Assembly: GCF_000427665.1 (NCBI RefSeq) | Contig: NZ_KE386572.1 | Span: 3,782,373 to 3,846,372, forward strand | Length of the DNA stretch: 64,000 bases | Reading direction: 5' to 3' | Source of the DNA: Geminicoccus roseus DSM 18922 | GTDB lineage: Bacteria > Pseudomonadota > Alphaproteobacteria > Geminicoccales > Geminicoccaceae | Shown: piece by piece, positions 11,696 through 23,238 of the stretch | Layout of the letters: each line of letters begins with the position of its first letter | Position numbering within the stretch: position 1 is the stretch's first letter | Program-made: the position numbers and the translations under genes | The notes under the pieces: model-generated | Seen by the model: only the letters and a program-made list of their open reading frames with translations | Databases searched by the model: none | Told to the model about the DNA's origin: nothing

Positions 11696-12357
11696 GAGGC
11701 GAGCCGTTCCTGTCGTTCGATCGATGTCATCGTTGCACTTGGATCCTGCGGCGCCGGCCGGAATCCGGCCAGACGTCGCACGATCGTCATTAGCGGCGTG
11801 GCATGGCTCTCGTGGGTCACCACAAGATGGACGGCCTCGTCGCGGCCGAGTGCCCGGCCGAGTTCCAAGCGGTCGAACAGCCGGACCGTAGGAAGGTCCT
11901 TGGCGATGCGACCGAGTTTTTGCAGCCCGTCCTCGGCTGCGTCCAGAGCCTGGATCAAGAGCTTCGCCCGGCCGGAGCGCAGGCTGCGCTCGACCTCGTC
12001 GAAACCGTTGACCACGGCGCCGGCCCGGCGGGCAAGACCGATCCGGTCCAGCCCGCGGCGCACCAGCGCCTCTTCGATATGCACCATGAGGTCGGGCGCC
12101 ACCCGGGAACCGGGACCCGCCGCACGGGTGAGCGCCTGGCGCTTGACCGCCAGGGCGACGCTGCCGCGATCCGCCTCCAGCCAGAAGCCACGGCCGGGCA
12201 GGCGTGCATCCACGTCGAACACGACCTGGCCTTGCGGATCGCGCACGAAACGCAGCATGCCGTCACGATCCTGGCGCGTACGCGACAAGACGGAACGCCG
12301 CGGATTCCGCTCCGCGCCGACCGGCTCCTCGATGATCGCGACCGTCGTCTCGCTCAA
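11692..12357 (-). CDS. YlxR (DUF448) - L7Ae-like RNA-binding fusion protein
   Basis: 221 residues. Residues 15-85 are a YlxR/DUF448 domain ('RRSVLSRTRQDRDGMLRFVR' followed by 'LPGRGFWLEADR'). Residues 95-200 resemble an L7Ae/L30e-type RNA-binding fold ('RIGLARRAGAVVNGFDEVER'). This two-domain form is the usual alphaproteobacterial neighbour between nusA and infB, and its role in RNA binding or transcription is not settled. The Cys often found in the YlxR 'RRCI' motif is replaced by Val. The start is TTG at 12357, overlapping the nusA stop as TTGA, with a GGAGG-like site upstream. Confidence 0.88.
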   Translation of the reverse strand: MSETTVAIIEEPVGAERNPRRSVLSRTRQDRDGMLRFVRDPQGQVVFDVDARLPGRGFWLEADRGSVALAVKRQALTRAAGPGSRVAPDLMVHIEEALVRRGLDRIGLARRAGAVVNGFDEVERSLRSGRAKLLIQALDAAEDGLQKLGRIAKDLPTVRLFDRLELGRALGRDEAVHLVVTHESHATPLMTIVRRLAGFRPAPQDPSATMTSIERQERLAS

Positions 12358-13913
12358 GCGTGCTCCGCCTCCGTCACGTCTTCGTCCGCAGGCTGCTCCG
12401 GCGCCTCGATCCAGCCGAGGGCGACACGGGCCGCCATGATGATCTCGCCCGCCGAGGCGGCGGTCATGCCGGCATCCGGCAGGAGCTCGACCAGTTCGTC
12501 CCCGGACAGGTCCGCCAGGTCCTCCAGCGTCTTGATGCCCTTGCGGCCGAGCTCGACCGTGTTGGACAGCTCGATCGGCTCGAACTGCAGCAGGTCATCG
12601 GCGATGCCGAGTTCCACCGCCTCGGCGGCCAGCGCCTCGCGCTGCTCGTCCAGCCAGGACACCGCGCGCTCGATCAGGGCCTGGGCGATCTCCTCGTCGA
12701 AGCCCTCGATCGCCGCCAGTTCGTCCGGCGGGCAGTAGGCGACATCGGCGACCGAATCGAACTCCTCGGTGGCGAGCAGCTCGGCGATCACCGTCTCGAC
12801 GTTGAGCGCCTCGGTGAACAGCTCGATGCGGCGGCGGAAGATCGCCGAACGCTTCTCGCTGTCCTCGGTCTCCGAGACGATGTCGATCTCCCAGCCGGTC
12901 AGCTGGCTGGCCAGGCGCACGTTCTGGCCGCGCCGGCCGATCGCGATGTGCTGCATGTGGTCGGGGACGACCACCTCGATCCGGTTGTTGTCCGGATCCA
13001 GCACCACGCGGGCGACCTCGGCCGGGGCCAGGGCGTTCACCACGAAGTTCGCCGGGTCGGACGACCACGGGATGATGTCGATCTTCTCGCCGGCCAGTTC
13101 CTGGACCACGGCCTGGACGCGCGAGCCGCGCATGCCGACGCAGGCGCCGACCGGGTCGATGCCGCCCTCGCGGGAATACACGGCGATCTTGGCGCGGCTG
13201 CCCGGATCACGGGCGCAGCCCTTGATCTCGATGATGCCGTCGTAGATCTCCGGCACTTCCTGCTCGAACAGCTTCGCCATGAACATGGGATGGGTGCGCG
13301 ACAGGAAGATCTGCGGGCCGCGGGTCTGGTGGCTCACGTCGTAGAGATAGGCGCGGATCCGGTCCTTGTTGCGGAACAGCTCCCTCGGAATCAGGTCGTC
13401 GCGCCGGCAGATGGCTTCCGCCTTGCCGAGGTCGACCAGCACGTTGCCATGCTCGATCCGCTTGATCTCGCCGACCACGATCTCGCCGATCCGGTCCTTG
13501 AACTCGTTGTACTGCCGCTCGCGCTCCGCCTCGCGGACGCGCTGCACGATCACCTGCTTGGCCGACTGCGCGGCAATCCGGCCATAGTCGATCGGCGGCA
13601 GCGGGTCCTCGATCACGTCGCCTTCCTGGGCGGCCGGATTGAGGCGCTTGGCGTCGGACAGGGCGATCTGCAGGGTGGGCTCGGAAACGTCCTCGACGAC
13701 CTGCATCACCCGGAAGATCCCGATCTCGCCGGACTTGCGGTCGATCTCGGCGCGGATCTCGAGCTCCTGGCCGTACTTGCGGCGCGCGGCAGTGCCGATC
13801 GCCTGCTCCATCGCCTCGATGACCTCGGTCGGCGCGATGCCCTTCTCCTGCGCCACCGCTTCCGCGATTCGCAGGAGTTCGGCCCGGCCGAACACTGGAC
13901 CCATCGCTTCCAT
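12354..13913 (-). CDS. nusA: transcription termination/antitermination protein NusA
   Basis: 519 residues. The N-terminal RNAP-binding domain ('ELLRIAEAVAQEKGI') is followed by an S1 domain (about 137-205, 'GEIVVGEIKRIEHGNVLVDL'). Next come two KH domains ('GACVGMRGSRVQAVVQEL' and 'HIAIGRRGQNVRLASQLTGW') and C-terminal helix-hairpin-helix repeats ending in an acidic tail. NusA binds RNA polymerase and modulates pausing, termination and rRNA antitermination. Its ATG overlaps the rimP stop by one base (TGATG). A second ATG three codons in is also possible. Confidence 0.97.
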   Translation of the reverse strand: MEAMGPVFGRAELLRIAEAVAQEKGIAPTEVIEAMEQAIGTAARRKYGQELEIRAEIDRKSGEIGIFRVMQVVEDVSEPTLQIALSDAKRLNPAAQEGDVIEDPLPPIDYGRIAAQSAKQVIVQRVREAERERQYNEFKDRIGEIVVGEIKRIEHGNVLVDLGKAEAICRRDDLIPRELFRNKDRIRAYLYDVSHQTRGPQIFLSRTHPMFMAKLFEQEVPEIYDGIIEIKGCARDPGSRAKIAVYSREGGIDPVGACVGMRGSRVQAVVQELAGEKIDIIPWSSDPANFVVNALAPAEVARVVLDPDNNRIEVVVPDHMQHIAIGRRGQNVRLASQLTGWEIDIVSETEDSEKRSAIFRRRIELFTEALNVETVIAELLATEEFDSVADVAYCPPDELAAIEGFDEEIAQALIERAVSWLDEQREALAAEAVELGIADDLLQFEPIELSNTVELGRKGIKTLEDLADLSGDELVELLPDAGMTAASAGEIIMAARVALGWIEAPEQPADEDVTEAEHA

Positions 13914-14500
13914 CAGACGCCTCCCTCGGGGCTCGCTTCGTCCGTGGCCGCCTGCGCGCCGTGGTTGCGCGCCTGCGCCTCTTGTGCCGCCTTGATCAAT
14001 GCGTCGGTCAGGACCAGACGCGCCTTGCGGATCGTCGAAAACGGCACTCGGAACTCCTGCCCGTCCTGCTCGATCAGAATGTCGTCGCCGTCCACCGCGG
14101 CGATCGTGGCCTTGAAGCGCTTGCGACCCTCGATGTCCGGCTCGACCTCCAGCTTCGCCAGATGGCCGGTGAAGCGGGCGTAATCGTTGAGGCGGACCAG
14201 CGGCCGGTCGATCCCGGGCGAGGAAACCTCCAGCGTGTAGGCCCCGGGGATGGGGTCGTGCACGTCGAGGATCGCGGAGATCGCACGGCTGATGTCGGCG
14301 CAGTCTTCCACGTCCATGACCCGGTCCGGGTCGGCGGGTTCGGCCATCACCTGGAGCGTCCTGCGGACCTGGCCGAGAAGCCGGACCTGGACGAGCTCGA
14401 AGCCCATTCCACGCAGGCTAGGTTCGATCAGATCGACGAGGGTGCTGATGGTGATGCTCCCGGAAAAACGGCATGCCAAAGGGAGCGGGTAACTACCCAC
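13913..14500 (-). CDS. rimP: ribosome maturation factor RimP
   Basis: About 195 residues. RimP features are 'LVDLIEPSLRGMGFELVQV' near the N-terminus, 'DVEDCADISRAISAILD' and 'YTLEVSSPGIDRPL', followed by the Sm-like C-terminal domain. It assists assembly of the 30S 3' domain. First gene of the nusA-infB operon, directly behind a good promoter. The start is uncertain: GTG at 14500 fits the family length but has its GAGGTG ribosome site almost touching it. TTG at 14479 is the next in-frame candidate. Confidence 0.93.
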   Translation of the reverse strand: MGSYPLPLACRFSGSITISTLVDLIEPSLRGMGFELVQVRLLGQVRRTLQVMAEPADPDRVMDVEDCADISRAISAILDVHDPIPGAYTLEVSSPGIDRPLVRLNDYARFTGHLAKLEVEPDIEGRKRFKATIAAVDGDDILIEQDGQEFRVPFSTIRKARLVLTDALIKAAQEAQARNHGAQAATDEASPEGGV

Positions 14501-14534
14501 TCACCTCGCATCGGCGCGGTAGTGAACGTGCCGG

Positions 14535-14563
14535 TAGATACTCGCCCGGCCGGCGAAGTTCAA
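14535..14563 (-). promoter_or_regulatory. sigma-70 promoter of the rimP-nusA-infB operon
   Basis: Minus strand: TTGAAC (-35, 14563-14558), exactly 17 nt, TATCTA (-10, 14540-14535). It lies about 35 nt upstream of the rimP start and is the best promoter match in this block. Confidence 0.65.
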
Positions 14564-14636
14564 GGGGTATTGCGTCGACAACCGACGCAGGTGCCGGTTC
14601 GCGCCCCTGGAGGGTCTTGCGGCGGATGCATCTTCG

Positions 14637-14654
14637 TCCGGCCCGGCGGCCGGA
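14637..14654 (-). terminator. hairpin immediately after trmB stop
   Basis: TCCGGCC (14637-14643) and GGCCGGA (14648-14654) form a 7-bp GC-rich stem abutting the trmB stop codon at 14657-14655. There is no T-run after it, so it may be a weak or factor-assisted terminator. Confidence 0.35.
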
Positions 14655-15365
14655 TCAAGAGGCCGCGCGAAACCGCAGGAAGGTAGCCGGCCGGCCCTCC
14701 CGCTCAGCCTTGGCCTGGTAGCGGGTGGGCACATGGTCCGGCGGGGCGATCCGCCAGTCGTCGGCGCGCTCGGCCATCCAGGCGAGCCGCGGCTCGGCCA
14801 GGGTGGCGTCGAGCATCCACCGCGCATAGTCGACGATGTCGGTGGCCAGCCGCAACTCGCCGCCCGGCCGCAGCACCCGCGCCATTTCGGGCACGGTCTG
14901 GCGGTTGACGATCCGGCGCTTGTTGTGGCGCAGCTTCGGCCAGGGGTCCGGGAACAGCACGTCGATGCGCTCCAGGCAGGCGTCGGGGAGCACGCGCAGC
15001 AGGAGCCGGGCGTCGTCGGCCAGGATCCGCACGTTGTCCGTCCCGCTGGCGTCCAGTTCCGCCACCAGCTTGCCGACGCCGTCCATGAACGGCTCGACCC
15101 CCAGAAAGCCGAGATGGGGATTGGCTTTGGCCTGCGCCGCCAGATGCTCGCCGCCGCCAAAGCCGATCTCGAGCCGGAAGCCCTGCATCCGCCCAGGGAA
15201 CAGGCTGGCCGGATCGAGCCGTCCCTGTTCGGGCAGCTCGATCTGCAGGCCGGGCAGGCGCTCTTCCAGGAGCTTGCGGCGGGCGGGCTTCAGCCCGGGC
15301 CCCAGCCGCCGGCCCCAGATCTGGCGGCGGACCGGGCCGTCCCCGGTCGCGCCGTCGTCGCGCAC
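14655..15365 (-). CDS. trmB: tRNA (guanine-N7-)-methyltransferase
   Basis: 236 residues. The SAM-binding motif is 'LEIGFGGGEHLAAQA'. The TrmB signature 'VLFPDPWPKLRHNKRRI' carries the catalytic Asp, and the conserved 'DHVPTRYQAKAEREGRP' is near the C-terminus. It methylates G46 of the tRNA variable loop. The start is GTG at 15365, two bases after the metK stop, so it is probably co-translated with metK. Confidence 0.94.
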   Translation of the reverse strand: MRDDGATGDGPVRRQIWGRRLGPGLKPARRKLLEERLPGLQIELPEQGRLDPASLFPGRMQGFRLEIGFGGGEHLAAQAKANPHLGFLGVEPFMDGVGKLVAELDASGTDNVRILADDARLLLRVLPDACLERIDVLFPDPWPKLRHNKRRIVNRQTVPEMARVLRPGGELRLATDIVDYARWMLDATLAEPRLAWMAERADDWRIAPPDHVPTRYQAKAEREGRPATFLRFRAAS

Positions 15366-15367
15366 GC

Positions 15368-16540
<1,173 letters not shown>

Positions 16541-16691
16541 AGCCTGCCCACTCTCCAAAAAACGGGGCCCACCCAGACGCGAGGCATGCACAGGATCCAC
16601 GCCAGCCCGAAGCGACCCAGGCCATCCTGTGGTCAGGTCGATCGCACGCCATAGTGACGGTGCATGCTTCTGAACGGCGCGGACCTGCGGG

Positions 16692-17213
16692 TCAAGAAGA
16701 GCGGGGGGAGCGCGGCAGCGACCATTCGCCCGCGTTGCGGGCGGGGAACGGTGGCTCGGCGACCGGCCGCTGCTCCGGCAGCTCCGCCAGGGCCCGGGCC
16801 ACCTCGAACAGGCGCCGGCGAATGACCGGGTCGTCGATCCGGAGAAAGGCGCGCACCAGTTCCAGGGTCTCGCGGTTCTCCACCGGGGAGCGGCCCTGGG
16901 GCACAGGTCGCGGTGCTGGCGCATAGCGGAACGCGCTGCGCTCCTCGGAGAGGCCAGATGCCGGCTTGGACGGTCCGGGCGCTTCGTCCATCTCGTCGAA
17001 GAACCAGGCGATCGGGGTGTCCAGGATCCGGCTGATCGCGAACAGGCGCGAACTGCCCATCCGGTTGGCGCCGCGCTCGTATTTCTGGATCTGCTGGAAG
17101 GTCACCCCCAGCAGTTCGCCCAGCCGCTCCTGGCTCATGCCCACCAGCATGCGGCGGAGCTTGAGTCGCCTGCCCACGTGGATGTCGATCGGGTCCGGAT
17201 GCTCGACGGTCAT
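16692..17213 (-). CDS. XRE-family helix-turn-helix regulator
   Basis: 173 residues. Residues 12-66 form a Cro/CI-type HTH ('[25 protein letters not shown]', '[13 protein letters not shown]', '[11 protein letters not shown]'). The remainder is Pro/Arg-rich with one helical segment and no recognised sensor domain. A regulator of this type between lnt and metK is conserved in alphaproteobacteria; the ligand and targets are unknown. Its position directly upstream of metK makes control of SAM synthesis or of its own operon plausible, but that is inference. Confidence 0.85.
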   Translation of the reverse strand: MTVEHPDPIDIHVGRRLKLRRMLVGMSQERLGELLGVTFQQIQKYERGANRMGSSRLFAISRILDTPIAWFFDEMDEAPGPSKPASGLSEERSAFRYAPAPRPVPQGRSPVENRETLELVRAFLRIDDPVIRRRLFEVARALAELPEQRPVAEPPFPARNAGEWSLPRSPRSS

Positions 17214-17234
17214 GGCGGTCCGCGGTCCGCTCGC

Positions 17235-18797
17235 TCAGGAGGTGTACCCACGTGAACGATACTCAACGAACAGGCAACCCGCGGCAATAGCAATGATGGC
17301 AACCCAACCCCATAGTGAACCAAGTTGGCCGCCCAGGGGTCGCTCGGGCAGGGCGGCCGGCAGCCGGCCGTCGATCACGCCGCGCTCGCCGGTGCCGAGT
17401 TCCGCCAGGATGCGGCCATAGCTGTCGGTCACCACCGAGATGCCGGTATTGGCCGCGCGGACCAGCGGAAGGCCCTCCTCGACGCTGCGCATCCTGGCCA
17501 GGGCCAGATGCTGCCAGGGGCCGGCGCTGTTGCCGAACCAGGCGTCGTTGGTGATGTTCAGGAGCCACCGGGCGCGGCCCTGGCCATCGGTGGCGCTGGC
17601 CGGGAAGGCCACCTCGTAGCAGATCAGCGGGCTGAAGGGCGGGATGCCCGGCAGCTCCACCGTGGTCCGCTCCGGTCCCGCCTGGAAGTCGCCGCGGGCG
17701 GCGACCGCCTGGAGGCCCAGCGCGCCCAGGAGCCCGCGCATCGGCAGGTATTCGCCGAAGGGGACCAGATTGACCTTGTCGTAGCGGCTGCTGATCTGTC
17801 CCTCCGGATCGATCACGTACACGCTGTTGTGGGCGACCAGCTGGTCCTGCCGGTCGCGGGTGACGTGGTTCGAGCCGGTCACGACATAGCCGCCGGCCTT
17901 GGCGGCGAGCCTGGCCAGGTAAGTCCGGGCGACCTCGTCGGCCTCCAGCGAGAAGGGCACCGCGCTTTCCGGCCAGATGATGATCCGGGGCTGGACCGGC
18001 GCGTCCTGCTCGGACAGCTCGAGATGGCCCAGGAAGTTCTCCCGCAGCCGGGACGGGTCCCATTTGTGGTTCTGCGCGACGTTCGCCTGGACTAGGCGCA
18101 GCTCCAGCCCGGTCGGCTCCGGCAGCGGCACGGACACCCGCCAGGCTCCATAGCCGAAGGCCAGCCCGCCCAGGAGCAGCGGCGCCGCAACCCCGGCGAT
18201 CCGCAGGCCCGGCCGCCGCTCGAGGAAGGCCAGGGCCACCGCGCCGGCGGCGATGGCGGTGAGCACGGAGAGGGCGGCGGTGCCGGTGAGCGCCACCAGC
18301 TGGAGGCTGACCTCGCTGATCGACCAGACCACCGCCAGCGGGTTCCAGGGGAAGCCGACGATGGCGCCGCGCGCCCATTCGCCGACACCCCAGAGGGCCG
18401 CCAGGCCCAGCAGCACCGCCAGCGGACGGCGGATGCGGGCAAGGTTCAGGATCAGGGCGTAGCCTGCCTGGAACAGGCCGCAGACCAAGGCGAGCAGGAC
18501 GGTCGCCGGGACCGCCAGGGCGCCGAACTTCTCGGGCTCCGCGGAAAAGGCGATGGCGACCCAGTACAGTCCGACCAGGTTGAAGGGCAGCCCGAAGGCT
18601 AGGCCGCGGAGGAAGGCGGAGCCGGGCCCGGGTGCGCGGGCGATCGCCGCCACCAGGACCGCCAGGCCCAGCAGGCCCGGCAGGACGTGCCAGGGCGGCA
18701 GGGCCAGGGCGGCGACGATGCCCGCCACCGCGCAGGCGACCAGCGGGCGGCGAAGGAGGACGGTTTCGATCCGGCTCCCAAGAGCCGGTTCAGTCAC
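17235..18797 (-). CDS. lnt: apolipoprotein N-acyltransferase
   Basis: 520 residues. The N-terminal part (about 1-215) has six or so hydrophobic membrane segments, the C-terminal part is a periplasmic nitrilase-fold domain, and a final transmembrane helix follows. The catalytic triad is present: Glu277 ('IIWPESAVPF'), Lys341 ('YDKVNLVPFGEYLP') and Cys393 ('PLICYEVAFP'). It adds the third acyl chain to the N-terminal Cys of lipoproteins, which are then ready for Lol export. It overlaps the CorC-like gene by 8 nt. Confidence 0.96.
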   Translation of the reverse strand: MTEPALGSRIETVLLRRPLVACAVAGIVAALALPPWHVLPGLLGLAVLVAAIARAPGPGSAFLRGLAFGLPFNLVGLYWVAIAFSAEPEKFGALAVPATVLLALVCGLFQAGYALILNLARIRRPLAVLLGLAALWGVGEWARGAIVGFPWNPLAVVWSISEVSLQLVALTGTAALSVLTAIAAGAVALAFLERRPGLRIAGVAAPLLLGGLAFGYGAWRVSVPLPEPTGLELRLVQANVAQNHKWDPSRLRENFLGHLELSEQDAPVQPRIIIWPESAVPFSLEADEVARTYLARLAAKAGGYVVTGSNHVTRDRQDQLVAHNSVYVIDPEGQISSRYDKVNLVPFGEYLPMRGLLGALGLQAVAARGDFQAGPERTTVELPGIPPFSPLICYEVAFPASATDGQGRARWLLNITNDAWFGNSAGPWQHLALARMRSVEEGLPLVRAANTGISVVTDSYGRILAELGTGERGVIDGRLPAALPERPLGGQLGSLWGWVAIIAIAAGCLFVEYRSRGYTS

Positions 18798-19707
18798 CCA
18801 TCACCTCGGTTTCCGCGATCTGCTCGGCGCGCTGGTCGTGGATCTTCACCCGCTCGATCCGCCGCGACGAGGCGTCCAGGATCTCGAAGGTGAACCCGGC
18901 CGGGTGCGGAATCCTCTCGCCGGTGGCGGGGATCCGGTCGACCAGGCTGGAGATCAGGCCGCTCACCGTGTCGACCTCCTCGCGGGTCTCCTCGTCGAGC
19001 AGCTCGGCGCCCAGGATCTGCTCCAGGTCGTCGAGATAGGCCCGTCCGTCCACGTCGATCGTGCCGTCCGGCTGGCGGACGATCTGCGCCTCGGTGGCCG
19101 GGTCGTGCTCGTCGGGGATCTCGCCGATGATCTCGCCGACCAGGTCCTCCATGGTGGCCAGCCCGTCGGTGCCGCCGAACTCGTCGACCACCACCGCCAT
19201 GTGCACGCGGGTGTCCCGCATCTCGCGCACCAGGGCCAGGACGCTCATCGAGGGCGGCACCACCAGCACCCGCCGGGTGACCTTGGCCAAGTCGAAACCG
19301 TCCGGATTGGCGAAGTAGGGCAGCAGGTCCTTGACGTGGACCATGCCCACCACGTCGTCCAGGGCGGTCCCGTAGACCGGCAGGCGGGTGTGCATGCCGG
19401 CCTGCATCGTTTCCAGCACCTTGGCGAGCGAGGCGTCCTTCGGCACCGCCTTGATGTCGGGACGCTGCACCATCACGTCCGCGACCTGCAGCTCGCCGAA
19501 CGCCAGCGCGTTCAGCACCAGCTCGCGCACGGCCGGAACCAGCTTCTCGCTGTTCTCGTCGCCGATGTCGCCTTCGATGATGTTCTCGATGCGCGTGCGG
19601 ATGCTGCCTTCGCCATTGTCGACGGCGCCCGCGAAACTGCGCAGCCGGCGCATCAGATCCCCGAACAGCGACGGGTTCTGTTCCGCCCGCCGTTGCAACT
19701 GCCTCAC
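18790..19707 (-). CDS. CBS-domain CorC/TlyC-type protein
   Basis: 305 residues without membrane segments. A short N-terminal region is followed by a CBS pair ('VADVMVQRPDIKAVPKD', 'TRLPVYGTALDDVVGMVHVK', 'HMAVVVDEFGGTDGLATMED') and a CorC/HlyC domain ending in 'GFTFEILDASSRRIERVKI'. Family members are linked to Mg2+/Co2+ efflux and are historically called hemolysins; haemolysis is not implied. The GTG start at 19707 overlaps the ybeY stop (GTGA) behind a GGAGG site. The ybeY-corC-lnt order is widely conserved. Confidence 0.9.
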   Translation of the reverse strand: MRQLQRRAEQNPSLFGDLMRRLRSFAGAVDNGEGSIRTRIENIIEGDIGDENSEKLVPAVRELVLNALAFGELQVADVMVQRPDIKAVPKDASLAKVLETMQAGMHTRLPVYGTALDDVVGMVHVKDLLPYFANPDGFDLAKVTRRVLVVPPSMSVLALVREMRDTRVHMAVVVDEFGGTDGLATMEDLVGEIIGEIPDEHDPATEAQIVRQPDGTIDVDGRAYLDDLEQILGAELLDEETREEVDTVSGLISSLVDRIPATGERIPHPAGFTFEILDASSRRIERVKIHDQRAEQIAETEVMGD

Positions 19708-20213
19708 CGAACTGCCTCCGCATAGGGATTGGCGACGCCAAATCCCGAAAGGATCCTTGCCTCCAGCGCTTCCATGGCCTGCGCGTCGGCCTCGCCGGTC
19801 TCGTGATCCATGCCCAGGAGATGCAGGATCCCGTGGACGATCATGTGACGCAGGTGATGGTCGACCGGACGGTCGTCCGCCCGGGCGTCACGCAGCACCG
19901 TCTCCAGCGCCACGACGATGTCGCCGAGCTCGGCCTGCATGCCGGGGGGTAGGGGGATGTCCGGGTCGTAGGCCGGGAACGACAGGACGTCGGTCGGCTT
20001 GTCCTTGCCGCGCCAGTCGCGGTTGAGGACCTGGATGCGCGCATCGTCGGTCAGAACGACCGAGACATGTGCGTCGCGGAGATGGGGAGGGGCCGCTTGT
20101 GCCAGGGCACGTCCAGCGGTGTCACGAATGAGCCCGATCGGGTCGGTGACGGTCGTTTGCCAGGCTTCCGCCTCAACCGTCACCTCGATCGGGTGACTAC
20201 TGTCGTCGTTCAT
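19704..20213 (-). CDS. ybeY: endoribonuclease YbeY
   Basis: 169 residues. The zinc motif H-x3-H-x5-H is intact as His127, His131 and His137 in 'HMIVHGILHLLGMDH', and the conserved 'LNRDWRGKDKPTDVLSFP' precedes it. YbeY is a single-strand RNase needed for 16S rRNA 3'-end maturation and 70S quality control. It overlaps phoH upstream by ATGA and the CorC-like gene downstream by GTGA. Confidence 0.95.
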   Translation of the reverse strand: MNDDSSHPIEVTVEAEAWQTTVTDPIGLIRDTAGRALAQAAPPHLRDAHVSVVLTDDARIQVLNRDWRGKDKPTDVLSFPAYDPDIPLPPGMQAELGDIVVALETVLRDARADDRPVDHHLRHMIVHGILHLLGMDHETGEADAQAMEALEARILSGFGVANPYAEAVR

Positions 20214-21264
20214 TGGTCCTGAACCGGATGGGGGCGTCCGCGACCGAGCGTCCGCGCCACGCCGCCATCGACGTCGGTCGCGGGCGCATCGTCGGCCTCA
20301 TAGGCGCGGACGATCTTCTGCACCAGCGGATGGCGCACGATGTCTGTCTGGTCGAACCGCACGATCGCGATGCCTTCAATGCCGGCGAGCCGGTCGACCG
20401 CGTCCTGCAGGCCGGACTTCACCCCAGGCGGCAGGTCGGACTGGCTGGCGTCGCCGGTCACCACCATACGCGAATTCTCGCCCAGGCGCGTCAAGAACAT
20501 CTTCATCTGCATGGGCGTGGCGTTCTGCGCCTCGTCCAGGATGACCGCGGCGTTGCGCAGGGTGCGGCCGCGCATGAAGGCCAGGGGCGCGATCTCGATC
20601 TGGCCGCTCTCGATCGCGCGCTCCAGCCGGCCCTCGGGCAGGAGGTCGTGCAGCGCGTCGTAGATCGGGCGCAGATAGGGATCGACCTTCTCGCGCATGT
20701 CGCCCGGCAGGAAGCCCAGCCGCTCGCCGGCCTCCACCGCCGGCCGAGACAGGATCAGCCGCTCGACGGTGCGCGCCTTCATGGCCGCCACCGCGGCGGC
20801 GACCGCAAGGTAGGTCTTGCCGGTGCCGGCGGGGCCCAGGCCCAGCACCAGGTCGTTCTTCTGCAAGGCCTCGAGGTAGCGGGCCTGGTTGGGCGTGCGC
20901 GGCACCACCAGCTTGCGCTCGGTACGCACCGCCGACTGCTGGCCGCGATAACCGTCGGTGGGCAGCGGCTCGCCCGCCGTCACCATCCGCACCGCGGCGT
21001 CGACCTCGTCGCGGCCGACATCCTCGCCGCCCTTGGCCCGCATGTAGAGTTCCTGAAGCACGGTCGCGGCGGAATTGACCGCGTCCGGATCGTCGCCATG
21101 AACGATCACCTCGTTGCCGCGCGCCACCAGGTTGACGGGGAGCTGCTGCTCGATCCGGGCGAGATGACTGTGGTGCTGGCCGAAGACCGTGGCACAGAGC
21201 CGATTGTCCGGCAGGACGACCCGGCGATCCGCCTGATCGAGTTCCGCCATCGGCAGGAGCGGCT

Positions 21265-21268
<4 letters not shown>
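20210..21268 (-). CDS. phoH: PhoH-family ATPase
   Basis: 352 residues. The C-terminal two thirds is the PhoH NTPase: Walker A '[15 protein letters not shown]', Walker B-like '[16 protein letters not shown]' and '[19 protein letters not shown]'. An N-terminal KH-like segment precedes it. PhoH-like proteins are associated with RNA handling and are almost always next to ybeY, though the molecular task is not well defined. The TTG start at 21268 is preferred over ATG at 21250 because a GAGG site lies 7 nt before it and it overlaps the miaB stop (TTGA). Confidence 0.93.
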
Positions 21269-22626
<1,358 letters not shown>

Positions 22627-22712
22627 CCGCCAACCAGGGATGGTTCCAATGCGGCGAGTTATTCCCAGCGCCGCCTGAGCCGTCAAGTTACGCTTCGTTC
22701 CCAAAGGGACTT

Positions 22713-22735
22713 CGGCGCTTCCCGAGGAAGCGCCG
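22713..22735. terminator. strong hairpin between mucR and miaB
   Basis: A perfect 10-bp stem, CGGCGCTTCC (22713-22722) and GGAAGCGCCG (22726-22735), with a CGA loop. It lies just after the mucR coding end and before miaB on the same strand. A U-tract is lacking, so terminator function is likely but not certain. Confidence 0.55.
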
Positions 22736-22764
22736 TCGCACGCTCCGGGAACGACCGGACCGGT

Positions 22765-23193
22765 TCAGCCGGCCCGGCGGCCACGCGCACGCGGCTTGGT
22801 GCCGAGACCGATCTTCTTCGCCAGCGAGGAGCGCTGCTCCGCATAGGCCGGTGCGACCATCGGGTAGTCGTCGGGCAGGCCCCAGCGCTTGCGGTAGTCC
22901 TCGGGCGACATGTTGTAACGGGTCTTCAGATGCCGCTTGAGCATCTTCAGCTTCTTTCCGTCCTCAAGGCAGATGATATATTCCGGCGTCACCGACTTCT
23001 TGACCGGAACGGCAGGAGTCAGCTTTTCCTGGGGCTCTTCTTTGATCTCGACGCCCTGGGTCGACAGCGAGGAATATACGAGCCTGATGAGGTCGGGGAG
23101 TTCGGTGGACGACACCGTATTGTTCGACACGTGTGCCGCGACGATCTCCGTCGTGAGCGACAGGAGTTCGTTCTGGGTCAACTGTTCCGCCAT
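22765..23193 (-). CDS. Ros/MucR-family transcriptional regulator
   Basis: 142 residues. The N-terminal helix region contains 'LVYSSLST' and is the oligomerisation part. The C-terminal domain has the Ros/MucR zinc-finger-like core 'ICLEDGKKLKMLKRHLKTRY' followed by 'MSPEDYRKRWGLP' and 'YPMVAPAYAEQRSSLAK'. Of the four Ros zinc ligands only Cys75 and His88 remain; the second Cys is Asp78 and the last His positions are Arg/Tyr, as in members reported to work without a classical zinc site. MucR proteins bind AT-rich promoters and control exopolysaccharide, motility and cell-cycle genes. Confidence 0.9.
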   Translation of the reverse strand: MAEQLTQNELLSLTTEIVAAHVSNNTVSSTELPDLIRLVYSSLSTQGVEIKEEPQEKLTPAVPVKKSVTPEYIICLEDGKKLKMLKRHLKTRYNMSPEDYRKRWGLPDDYPMVAPAYAEQRSSLAKKIGLGTKPRARGRRAG

Positions 23194-23238
23194 CTCTGCG
23201 TGAGGGCTCCCGGCCTACTTGGTAATACACGAGCCACT

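Noticed and set aside
9128-12439. A 1103-codon open frame on the plus strand opposite infB/nusA
   Set aside because: It mirrors the codon pattern of the minus-strand genes, has no family motif and consists of low-complexity Arg/Asp/Leu-rich sequence, a common artefact in GC-rich DNA.
16541-16691. SAM or SAM/SAH riboswitch in the metK leader
   Set aside because: Neither the SAM-II pseudoknot pattern nor a SAM/SAH-type motif could be found by eye. A covariance search with the Rfam models would settle it.
16541-16924. Longer metK reading with an N-terminal extension of about 128 residues
   Set aside because: MetK starts with the conserved '[14 protein letters not shown]' region just after ATG 16540; the extension overlaps the HTH gene and is not family-like.
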